The position numbers and the translations under genes were made by a program. From Planctomycetota bacterium (lineage in GTDB: Bacteria; Planctomycetota; Phycisphaerae; UBA1845), in contig JAKQDH010000069.1 in assembly GCA_029558835.1 (NCBI GenBank), forward strand, positions 62,001-126,000: a DNA stretch of 64,000 nucleotides, in the 5' to 3' direction. This document shows positions 17,856-25,429 of this stretch, one piece after another. The notes beneath the pieces are model-generated. The model was not told where the DNA came from, did not search any database, and saw only the letters and a list, made by a program, of their open reading frames with translations. The stretch's first letter is position 1. Every line of letters starts with the position of its first letter.

Positions 17856-18978
17856 ATGATTCCCAGTGACCCAGTAGCTGCTCTGGACAACCTGGCGGCC
17901 CGGATCGTTACGCTCCGGGACTCTCTTTGACTTGCCGGCGAAACTGGAGGAGCTGGCAAGCATCGAGAAGCGGATGGCGGTGCCGGGCTTCTGGGACGAT
18001 CCGGAGGCCGCCCGGTTGACCATTCAGCGCCTCAAGGCGCTCAAGGCCCTCGTGGACCCGCTGCAACGGCTGGGCGGTCGCATCGACGAGCTGCACGCCA
18101 TGAGTGAACTGCTGGCGGAGCAGGACGATGCCGAGGTGCGCGCGGAACGCGACCGCGAAGTGCAGCAGGTGGATGCCGAGCTCGAACACGTCGAACTGTT
18201 GACGCTGCTGTCCAAGCCGGACGACCCGCGCAACTGTTACTTCAGCATTCAGGCGGGGACGGGCGGGGCGGATGCCTGTGACTGGGCGGAGATGCTGTTG
18301 CGCGCGTACCTGCGTTACTGCGAGCGGAGTGAGTACGAGGTGGAGGAACTCTCGGTGCGCCCCGGCGAGGAAGCCGGCATTCAGTCGTGCACGCTGCTGG
18401 TCAAGGGGCCCTACGCCTACGGCTACCTTTCCTGCGAGACGGGGGTGCATCGGCTGGTGCGCATCTCACCCTTCAGTGCTCAAGGCAAGCGGGAGACGAG
18501 TTTCGCATCGGTGGACGCGCAGCCGGAGGTGGAGGACGTCGAGATTGAGGTTGACTGGGATCGGGAAGTGCGAGAGGACACGTTCCGCGCCGGGGGGGCG
18601 GGCGGCCAGCACGTCAACAAGACCTCCTCCGCGGTGCGCCTGACGCACCTGGCCACGGGGGTCGTGGTCCAATGTCAGAATGAGCGTTCCCAACATAAGA
18701 ACCGGGCAACGGCGAGGAGGATGCTGGCGGCCAAGCTCCACCAGCTCGAACAGGCGAAGCGCGACAGCGAGCTGGCCCGTATCTACAGTGAGAAGGGCCA
18801 GATCAGTTGGGGTAACGCGATCCGCAGTTACTTCCTGTATCCGGAGCAACGCGTCAAGGATGCCCGCACCGGCCACACCACCCATAATACGCAGGGCGTG
18901 CTGGACGGCGACTTCCAGGAGTTCATCGACGCGGAGTTGCGCCGACGGGCGGCGGCGGCGCATCGACAGGACGTGTAG
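17856..18978 (+). CDS. prfB: Peptide chain release factor 2, expressed by +1 programmed frameshift
   Basis: RF2 recognises UGA and UAA stop codons and triggers release of the finished peptide. The gene is in two frames: 24 codons from the ATG at 17856 end at an in-frame TGA (17928-17930) directly after CTT; slipping forward one base continues with GAC TTG CCG and the rest of the protein, about 373 aa in total. This is the classic autoregulatory site, in which low RF2 favours the shift. The SD-like stimulator upstream is weak here (CGGGA four bases before CTT). Downstream motifs are the RF2 anticodon-like 'SPF' ('VRISPFSAQG') and the peptidyl-transferase motif 'GGAGGQHVNKTSSAVR' with GGQ. Confidence 0.95.
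17925..17931 (+). promoter_or_regulatory. prfB programmed +1 frameshift site (CTT TGA C)
   Basis: The heptamer CTTTGAC is identical to the conserved RF2 frameshift site. Reading before it gives a sensible RF2 N-terminus ('DNLAARIVTLRDSL'); reading after it in the +1 frame gives 'DLPAKLEELASIEKRM', typical of RF2. Confidence 0.93.
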
Positions 18979-19005
18979 AGCGAAACTCGCAATGGCACCG
19001 GATAG

Positions 19006-19102
19006 GGTGGCGTGCCCAAGCCGCAGGCGCCGGCATGTCGTCGCGGCACGTGTGCACACTCCCCCGGAAGGGCATGGCGGTGCTGCGCTTGGCCATGCCA
19101 CC
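19006..19102. repeat. Paired-arm interspersed repeat, copy 2 (A-B' orientation)
   Basis: Left arm 19006-19037 (GGTGGCGTGCCCAAGCC...GGCATG) and right arm 19072-19102 (GCATGGCGG...GGCCATGCCACC). It sits between the converging prfB and Nudix genes, where it could also act as a bidirectional transcription stop. Confidence 0.88.
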
Positions 19103-19175
19103 CGTTGCGTGGAGCATCTCTGGTGGGGGCCCATCGGTGCGAGCGTGTGACGAGTGCGCTGCGTGCGGTCCGTGC

Positions 19176-19586
19176 TCAGCGCGGGTGCTGGAGCCACTGG
19201 GCGACCTCGGCCGAGGCGGGGTCGAAGTCATACTCGGCGAGATGCAAGCGGCTGACAAAGCGGAACTCGGCATAGGGGCCCGCCTGCGGGGTGCCGGTGG
19301 CGATGCCGCAGAAGAAGTAGCGCAGCTCGACCTCTTCTCCGTCGAGCATGGCGACGAGGGGGGGCTGGCCGACTACGATCTCGACGCGGAGACCCAGTTG
19401 TTCGTGCAGCAGGTGGCGCAAGGCGGCCTCGGGCGCCTCGCCGGGTTGCACGGGCCCGCGCGGAAACAGCCACTGGCGCGGGACGGCGGCCTCGGCAGGG
19501 CAGCGGACGATCAGAACGTGGTCGTCGTAGTTCTCGATGATGCCGGCGGCGTACTGGTGACGGGCCGGGCAGGGCGTATCAGACAT
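19176..19586 (-). CDS. Nudix-fold protein with a degenerate Nudix box
   Basis: The product is 136 aa from the ATG at 19586; its A is also the last base of the stop of the gene upstream (TGATG), implying coupled translation. The fold pattern is Nudix ('RHQYAAGIIENYDDHVLIVRC', 'WLFPRGPVQPGEAPEAALRH'). The expected box is G-x5-E-x7-R-E-U-x-E-E-x-G-U. Here the Gly and first Glu are present, but the R-E pair is H-L and the following E-E pair is E-Q, so two of the metal-binding Glu are missing. It may have lost pyrophosphohydrolase activity or act on an unusual substrate. Confidence 0.8.
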   Translation of the reverse strand: MSDTPCPARHQYAAGIIENYDDHVLIVRCPAEAAVPRQWLFPRGPVQPGEAPEAALRHLLHEQLGLRVEIVVGQPPLVAMLDGEEVELRYFFCGIATGTPQAGPYAEFRFVSRLHLAEYDFDPASAEVAQWLQHPR

Positions 19587-20269
19587 CACGTTTGAGGCTC
19601 GCGCAGAACCAGGGTTTGGGAACCGACGCCGAAACTCAGCAAGGTAAGCGACAGCACCACGCGCACCATCCAGGATGCCCGTCGCTGACCGACGCTCAAC
19701 TCGCGGGGGAAGTCGCTGAGGGCTTCAGCGGGAATCACGCCGCTGGTGGCCACCCAGCGGAGGTATCCCAGCGTGCCGCCGGGGCGGTAATGGGCCCGCA
19801 GGTAGGCGCGGACCTGGCGGGCGACGTCGGCTTGGTAGTCGGCCGAGGTTCGCTCGCCGAGATTGCCCGTCTGGCGCACGGCCCGGCTGGCGAGATCATG
19901 GGGCAGGTCCGCAGCTTCTTTGTAGAGGGAAGTTCCCCAACAGGCCAGCACGATCAGCGTCGTGCCGGCAACCAGGGCGCTGGCGGCATAGGGACAGCCG
20001 GGGTGGGCGAGGCGGTATGCGAGCGCGCCGATCAGCAGCCCGAAGAGGACGAAGAAGAACAACCCGAGGTAGAACGGCAGGGCGGCCGCGTAGGACAGCA
20101 GCCAGCCGAAGGGGATCGACAGCGCGGCGGTCACGGCCACGGCGGCCCACCAGCGGCGGTGGGCCCGCGGCCGGGGCGGAGCTGGCGCCGGCTCCGGGCG
20201 GCAGGCGTTGTGGGTCACTTCGGGTGGAGGTACCCCGATGTCTGCGTGGGTATGCAGTGTTTCTACCAT
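19586..20269 (-). CDS. Membrane protein of unknown function
   Basis: The product is 227 aa from the ATG at 20269, overlapping the end of the gene upstream by 7 bp. A Pro/His-rich N-terminus is followed by three closely spaced hydrophobic segments at about residues 40-120 ('VAVTAALSIPFGWLLSYAAALPFYLGLFFFVLFGLL'), a soluble stretch ('ADYQADVARQVRAYLRAHY') and a last transmembrane segment near the C-terminus. I recognise no family. It is tightly packed between a zinc-ribbon membrane protein and the Nudix-like protein. Confidence 0.75.
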   Translation of the reverse strand: MVETLHTHADIGVPPPEVTHNACRPEPAPAPPRPRAHRRWWAAVAVTAALSIPFGWLLSYAAALPFYLGLFFFVLFGLLIGALAYRLAHPGCPYAASALVAGTTLIVLACWGTSLYKEAADLPHDLASRAVRQTGNLGERTSADYQADVARQVRAYLRAHYRPGGTLGYLRWVATSGVIPAEALSDFPRELSVGQRRASWMVRVVLSLTLLSFGVGSQTLVLREPQT

Positions 20270-20757
20270 GGGCTGAAGAGCCCCCAAGCGATCAACCCCA
20301 GGGCCAACAGTACGGTCGCGGCCGCGCGGGCCGGGCTCGTCTGGACACCGGCCTCCTCGCGGCACCAGGCCGGCAAGCGGAAGACGCGGATCGCACCAAG
20401 CCCCAGGAAGAAGGACGGCAGGCCGCACGCGATGGCCGCGACACGACCGACCGCCGAGGCCATGCCGCCGGCCATGGCCGTCATCCCGAACCCGGTCACG
20501 GTGAGGACGACGCCCACGAGCGCCAACTTGAATCCCAGGCGGCCCCACTCTTCGGTGTCCCGCAGCGCCAGCAACTGGGCCCGCAGGTTGGAGTCGGAGC
20601 GTCGCAACTCACGTTGCTGGAAGATGTAGCCGCACTCGGGGCAGCGGTTGGTGACGGACCCGGTGAGGTTGTAGTCGCACCGCGGGCAGACCGGGGGCAG
20701 CGGACTGTGCCACTCGGTGCCCAGCATGCGATCAAGCTGGTCGGGATTGAGGGTCAC
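20263..20757 (-). CDS. Zinc-ribbon membrane protein of unknown function
   Basis: The product is 164 aa if it starts at the GTG at 20757, inside the last codons of thiE; the start is uncertain and a Met ten codons later is possible. 'CPRCDYNLTGSVTNRCPECGY' is a two-CxxC zinc ribbon ('CxxCxYxLxG...CPECG') that occurs in many planctomycete membrane proteins. Three hydrophobic segments follow ('LALVGVVLTVTGFGMTAMAG', 'VAAIACGLPSFFLGLGAIRV', 'AATVLLALGLIAWGLF'). Overlaps on both sides place it in a four-gene operon with thiE. Confidence 0.75.
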   Translation of the reverse strand: MTLNPDQLDRMLGTEWHSPLPPVCPRCDYNLTGSVTNRCPECGYIFQQRELRRSDSNLRAQLLALRDTEEWGRLGFKLALVGVVLTVTGFGMTAMAGGMASAVGRVAAIACGLPSFFLGLGAIRVFRLPAWCREEAGVQTSPARAAATVLLALGLIAWGLFSPW

Positions 20758-21835
20758 CTGCGCGGTTCTCCGGGCTCGGCGGTTCGCAACGGTCCAGCAG
20801 GGTGCGCAGTCGTCGCGTGGCGGCCTCGACATCCTGCTGCGCGACGATGCCGGCGCAGACCGCCAAGCAGCACCGCCGCACCGCCAGTACCGTTTCCGCA
20901 TTGTCCGCGGTAATGCCTCCGATGGCCACTACGGGCAGGGAGGTTCGTGCCCGCGCGGTCCGCAGCAGCTCGGGCCCGGCGATGAGGTCCTGAGGCTTCG
21001 TGGCCGTCGGGAACATCGGTCCGACGGCCACGTAGTCGGGGGCCTGGACTAGCGCGTCGGTCAACTGGTCCGGTGTGTGGGTGCTGAGTCCCACGACGGC
21101 ACCGGTTGGCAGTACGCGTCGGGCGGCCGCGACCGGCAGGTCGTCCTGCCCGAGGTGGACGCCGTCGGCGCCGGTCGCGGCGGCGATGTCCGGTCGATCG
21201 TTCACGATCAGCAGGGCCCCGTGGTTGTGGCAGAGCCGCGCCAGGCGACGGGCCCGGTCGAGAAGTTCCCTGTCGGGGAGGTGCTTCTCCCGCAACTGGA
21301 GACAGTCGGCCCCGCCGCGCAGGGCGGCCTCGGCCGTGGCGCACCAGTCGCCTCGGCACAACGACTCCGTAAGCAGGACGTAGAGCCGGACATGCCCGAA
21401 CGAGTCCCACGCGTGGATATGCAGGACGAGGCGGCGTTCGAGTTCATAGGCTTCGTAGCGGGCCTGCTCGATACGGGCGGCCAGCGGGGGATCGAGCAGT
21501 TTCGCGTATTCCTCCAGCACCCGCAGGGCTTCGCTCAGACGGGCGGCCGCGGCGCGCACGATGGCCGGCGCGTCCGCGCGCACGTACTCCGTGGGCGTGG
21601 TCACGTCGCGGCCCACATCGTGCACGATGTCGCGGGCGGGCACCAGGCGGTTGCCCAGCGCGGTTGCCATGTCCTGTACGAGCGTGTGGCGCAGCTTCTT
21701 GAGTGCGGCCGTCAGGGTGGGGTCGTCGAGGGCGAAGCGCGCGTATTCCTCCATGACGCGGAGTGCCTCGCGGGCCCGGTTAAGGTTGGCGTCGAGGATG
21801 CGGGCCGCCGTGTTGTCCGCCCAGGTGGAACCCAT
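20732..21835 (-). CDS. thiE: Thiamine phosphate synthase with N-terminal ThiD2-like domain
   Basis: ThiE joins the thiazole and pyrimidine (HMP-PP) halves of thiamine monophosphate. The 367 aa product is longer than plain ThiE (about 210 aa) because residues 1-140 are an N-terminal helical domain ('ILDANLNRAREALRVMEEYARF', 'RLSEALRVLEEYAKL') known as ThiD2 and linked to HMP phosphate phosphorylation in similar fusions. The ThiE barrel follows at about 150-355: 'LYVLLTESLC', 'ALRGGADCLQLREKHL', 'LLIVNDRPDIAAATGADGVHLGQDDL', 'VAVGPMFPTATKP', 'PVVAIGGITADN'. I see no TPP riboswitch upstream. Confidence 0.92.
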   Translation of the reverse strand: MGSTWADNTAARILDANLNRAREALRVMEEYARFALDDPTLTAALKKLRHTLVQDMATALGNRLVPARDIVHDVGRDVTTPTEYVRADAPAIVRAAAARLSEALRVLEEYAKLLDPPLAARIEQARYEAYELERRLVLHIHAWDSFGHVRLYVLLTESLCRGDWCATAEAALRGGADCLQLREKHLPDRELLDRARRLARLCHNHGALLIVNDRPDIAAATGADGVHLGQDDLPVAAARRVLPTGAVVGLSTHTPDQLTDALVQAPDYVAVGPMFPTATKPQDLIAGPELLRTARARTSLPVVAIGGITADNAETVLAVRRCCLAVCAGIVAQQDVEAATRRLRTLLDRCEPPSPENRAGDPQSRPA

Positions 21836-22028
21836 CGCGTTCAGGATACCCGAGCCGAGGCCGGGCGGTAAGAAACCACCCCAGGATCGCCGTTTCCTGT
21901 CCGGGGGGTGAAGCGGGCAGCGAATCGATACTCCGTCGATCAGTGTACCCTGTCTGCCGGTTTGTGTTCAGGGTCTCCCGCGTCGCGGGCGACCACGCCT
22001 GTACCCGGGGGGCGTGTCTGCCTCCGCT

Positions 22029-22067
22029 GCCCTCACCCCGACCCTCTCCCAGGGGGAGAGGGGGCAG
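22029..22067. repeat. REP-like palindrome (CCCTCACCCC...GGGGAGAGGG family)
   Basis: CCCTCACCCCGACCCTCTCC, then a CCAGGG turn and a complementary GAGAGGG arm. The same element recurs at about ten places in the window. It lies just after the stop of nuoN and before the start of thiE. Confidence 0.85.
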
Positions 22068-22095
22068 AGGCTACCTCCGAACAGTGCTGGTGCGC

Positions 22096-23691
22096 TCAGG
22101 GCTGCCCAGCGGTTGAAGTCGCCACGGTGCGTGCCGTGATCGCCACTGGCGTGGGGGGCGGGTCGGTCAGGGCGGGTGCAGCCAGGCGCAGAGTTGGCGG
22201 GTGCACGTGTGCCGAGGCCCGCCGGGCTTCGTGGGTGAGAGCCCCCGGCCAGACGAACACCAGCAGCAGCGGCAACGCGCAGGCCAGGAGCCCCAGGCGG
22301 ATCGGTCCGCCCTGTGCCGGCAGGCAGCGACAGCCTTCGTTCTTCATGTACACGGCGGTAACGATGCGCAGGTAATACGCGGCTGCGATGGCGGCGTTGG
22401 CCACGCCGATCACCGCGAGGACGATCAGGGCGAGACGGTGAGGATGGGCACTGCCGGCGGAGAAGGCGCTGCCGAAGACAAACACCTTGGCCAGCATGCC
22501 GGCCGTGGGCGGGAAGCCCATCAGGCTGAAGACGAAGACGCCCAGCGTCAGGCTCTCGGCCGGGGCCCGGCGCGCCAGGCCGGCCAGTTCGTCCAGGGTC
22601 TCGGGCTCGCGCTCGTCGATGCGGAAGGCGCCGATGAGCGCGAAGGCGCCGAGGTTCATCAAGCCGTACACCGGCAGGTAGAAGAGCACGGCGGCCACGC
22701 CGTCGCGCAGGGGCCCCTCCCCGGTTGCGGGTCCGACGAGCAGGGCGATCAGTATGTAGCCGGTGTGGGCGATGCTCGAGTAGGCGAGCATGCGTTTCAC
22801 GTTGGTCTGCAACAGGGCGACGACGTTGCCCACGGTCATGGTGGCGGCGGCCACGATCCACAGCAGCCAGAAGAGGTGCTGGGGCAGGTCCCACGCGCAC
22901 GCGTCGAAAAGCCGCAGGAGGGCGACGAAGCCGGCCGCCTTCGGCGCGAAGCCGAGGAGGCCGGTGACGGGGGCGGCCGCGCCTTCGTACACGTCCGGGG
23001 CATAGACGTGAAACGGCACGGCCGCCATCTTGAACGCCACGCCGGCGAAGACGAGCAGCAGGCCGATGAGCGCATAGGTTTCCAGCGCGCTGCCGCCGCC
23101 CAGCGTGGAGACGACTCCGGCATCGGTAACGCGGTGCAGGGCCGTAGTGCCCATGACGCCGTAGAGGAAGCTGAGGCCGTAGGCGAGCAGGGCCGTGGCG
23201 AGCGCGCCGAGGAAGAAGTACTTGACGGCCGCCTCGCCCGCCCGGTGGCTGGAGCGCGAGAGGGCGATCAGGACATAGGTGGGCACGGAGACCAGTTCCA
23301 GAGCGAAGAGCAGCACGAGCAGGTCGTCGGCCGATGCGGTGAGCAATACCCCCAGCAGGGAGAAGAGGATCATACTTAAGTACTCACCGCGCTCGTCTTC
23401 CACGGCCTGGTGCCAGTTAACCAGGACCAGCACGGCTCCCACGGCGAGGCCGATGAGGCGAATGTAGAAGGTCAGCCCGCCGAGCCACAGACCGGGGACG
23501 AGTCGGGGTTCCTCGGGAACCCCCGTCAGGAAGGCGACGCCGAGCGCGACCGACAGCGTGACGAACGCAGCGAGCGGGGCGGCCGGCGGCTGCCGGCGCA
23601 GGTCCCGCCTGCCCAGCAGCAGCACGAGGCATGCCCCGAACAGCACGATCAGCTCGGGAGCCAGCGCCAGAATGTATGCCTTAAGGGACAT
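22096..23691 (-). CDS. nuoN: NADH-quinone oxidoreductase subunit N
   Basis: This antiporter-like membrane subunit of complex I is one of the three proton-pumping modules of the arm. The 531 aa product has about 14 hydrophobic segments. The charged residues typical of the family are visible, including the Glu in 'LLFALELVSVPTYVL' and the Lys in 'GVAFKMAAVPFHVYAPDVYEGA'. 'NVKRMLAYSSIAHTGYILI' is also diagnostic. The start overlaps the 3' end of nuoM by 11 bp. It is the last gene of the operon. Confidence 0.95.
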   Translation of the reverse strand: MSLKAYILALAPELIVLFGACLVLLLGRRDLRRQPPAAPLAAFVTLSVALGVAFLTGVPEEPRLVPGLWLGGLTFYIRLIGLAVGAVLVLVNWHQAVEDERGEYLSMILFSLLGVLLTASADDLLVLLFALELVSVPTYVLIALSRSSHRAGEAAVKYFFLGALATALLAYGLSFLYGVMGTTALHRVTDAGVVSTLGGGSALETYALIGLLLVFAGVAFKMAAVPFHVYAPDVYEGAAAPVTGLLGFAPKAAGFVALLRLFDACAWDLPQHLFWLLWIVAAATMTVGNVVALLQTNVKRMLAYSSIAHTGYILIALLVGPATGEGPLRDGVAAVLFYLPVYGLMNLGAFALIGAFRIDEREPETLDELAGLARRAPAESLTLGVFVFSLMGFPPTAGMLAKVFVFGSAFSAGSAHPHRLALIVLAVIGVANAAIAAAYYLRIVTAVYMKNEGCRCLPAQGGPIRLGLLACALPLLLVFVWPGALTHEARRASAHVHPPTLRLAAPALTDPPPTPVAITARTVATSTAGQP

Positions 23692-25417
23692 GCGCGCTGC
23701 CTCCCGTCATGACGAGACTCTCGCCGGCCGCGATCCCTGCCGCCGGCGGTGGGGTAGACCGCGGGTGTGGGGGAAACATGGTGGCCACGGAGGTTGCATC
23801 CGGCAGGTGGCAGGCCTCGGGACGTTGGGCCTGGCGCAGCTCGATGCCCGCGATGTTCTGGACGATGGCGGGTTCGACGGCGTTGAGCACCGGCCTGGGG
23901 TAGACGCCGAGCCAGAGGCACGCCAGGGCGATCGGCGCCAGCACGGCGATTTCGCGGCGGGTGAGGTCGGTGGTCAGACCGGCGGAGGTGTCGGGCGTGT
24001 CGGGCGGCTCGCGCAAGGGCCCGAACAGCACGCGCTGGCACATCCAGAGCATGTACACCGCCCCGAGAATGATGCCCAAGGCGGCGGGGATGACCCAGCC
24101 GTAGCCCAAGGGCCCGGCGGGCAGCCCGTCGATTGTCGTGGCGGAGGTGGCCGTACCCAGCAACACCAGGAACTCGCCGACGAAACCGTTAAGACCGGGC
24201 AAGCCGATGCTGCTCAAGGTGAAGAACACGAGGAAGAACGCCAGCCACGGCATCCGTCGCGCGAGGCCGCCCAGCCGGTGCACGTCCCGGGTGTGGTACC
24301 GTTCATACATACAGCCGACGACGAGGAACAGCGCCCCCGTGCTGAGGCCGTGGTTGATCATGTACAGTACCGCGCCGCTGATGCCGGCCACTTTCAGGCT
24401 GAACAGGCCCAGCATGCAGAAGCCCAGGTGCGACACGGAGGAGTACGCGACGAGTTTCTTGACATCGTCCTGGACCCAGGCGGCCAGGGCAGCGTAGATG
24501 ATGCCGATGATGGACAGTACCGCGACGACCGGGGCGAGCTCGAAGCTGGCGTCGGGCAGGATCGGAATGCTGAGGCGGCAGAAGCCGTAGGTGCCCAGCT
24601 TCAGCAGCACGCCCGCCAGGACGACGCTGCCGGCCGTCGGGGCCTCGGTATGGGCGAGCGGCAACCACGTGTGCACGGGGAAAAGCGGGACCTTGATGGC
24701 GAAGCCGGCGGCGAAGGCGAGGAACAGCCAGCGTTGCACGGTGAGCGGCAGGGCGCCGTTGCGGCCTAAGTCGGTGAGGGCGGCCAGGTTCAGCGTCAGC
24801 GTGCCGGTGGTCTTCCACGCGAACCAGGCGAGGTACAGCACGCCCGCGAAGAGGAACACGCTGCCGGCGACGGTGAAGATGAAGAACTTGTTGGCCGCTG
24901 CACGCTTGCGCGGGCCGCCCCAGATGCCGATCAGGAAATACAGCGGCACCAGCGTGAACTCGAAGAAGACGTAAAACAGCAGCAGGTCCGTGGCGCAGAA
25001 GGCACCCGCCATCGCCACCTGCAGGAGCAACAGCAGGAAATAATACTCACGTTCGCGCACGCGGATGCCGCTGAAGCTGCCCCACACAACCAGCGGCATC
25101 AGGAACGACGTAAGTGTCAATAGCGCGAGGCTGATGCCGTCGACGCCGAGGCGATAGCCGACGTCGATGCGCTCGGGCCCGGCCGCGGTCAGCCAGGGCA
25201 CGTGGCAGGTGAGGCGATAGCCGTTCTCGGTGGTGACGCCGGCCGCCTGCTGGCGGGCGAAGGCGAACACCGCCGCCAGCGTCAAGAGCAGCGTCGCCAG
25301 CGTGGAGAGCAGAGCGCCACGGCGCAGGGCGTGCTCGTAGCCGCGCGGCGGCAGCCACAGCAGCAGGGCCCCCACCAGGGGGGAGAAGATCACCAGGGTG
25401 AGAATCCACTCAGTCAC
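23681..25417 (-). CDS. nuoM: NADH-quinone oxidoreductase subunit M
   Basis: Second antiporter-like subunit of the complex I membrane arm; 578 aa, about 14 hydrophobic segments, GTG start at 25417. Motifs: 'FYVFFEFTLVPLYFLIGIWGG', 'FAIKVPLFPVHTWLPLAHTEAPTAGSV' with the conserved Lys, and 'DDVKKLVAYSSVSHLGFCMLGL'. It starts 12 bp after nuoL. The C-terminal 60 residues are a Pro/Ala-rich tail that I do not expect in NuoM. Confidence 0.95.
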   Translation of the reverse strand: MTEWILTLVIFSPLVGALLLWLPPRGYEHALRRGALLSTLATLLLTLAAVFAFARQQAAGVTTENGYRLTCHVPWLTAAGPERIDVGYRLGVDGISLALLTLTSFLMPLVVWGSFSGIRVREREYYFLLLLLQVAMAGAFCATDLLLFYVFFEFTLVPLYFLIGIWGGPRKRAAANKFFIFTVAGSVFLFAGVLYLAWFAWKTTGTLTLNLAALTDLGRNGALPLTVQRWLFLAFAAGFAIKVPLFPVHTWLPLAHTEAPTAGSVVLAGVLLKLGTYGFCRLSIPILPDASFELAPVVAVLSIIGIIYAALAAWVQDDVKKLVAYSSVSHLGFCMLGLFSLKVAGISGAVLYMINHGLSTGALFLVVGCMYERYHTRDVHRLGGLARRMPWLAFFLVFFTLSSIGLPGLNGFVGEFLVLLGTATSATTIDGLPAGPLGYGWVIPAALGIILGAVYMLWMCQRVLFGPLREPPDTPDTSAGLTTDLTRREIAVLAPIALACLWLGVYPRPVLNAVEPAIVQNIAGIELRQAQRPEACHLPDATSVATMFPPHPRSTPPPAAGIAAGESLVMTGGSAHVP

Positions 25418-25429
25418 CGGGACCCGCCC

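Noticed and set aside
17856..17930. A short separate gene ending at TGA before prfB
   Set aside because: The 24 codons are the normal RF2 N-terminus, and CTTTGAC is the known frameshift site.
19006..19102. Paired-arm repeat as an ordinary intrinsic terminator of prfB
   Set aside because: The same element occurs in both orientations and inside operons, and no T-tract follows, so termination is at best a side effect.
21836..22028. Possible TPP riboswitch upstream of thiE
   Set aside because: I found neither the CTGAGA nor the ACCTGA core on the minus strand before the start at 21835.
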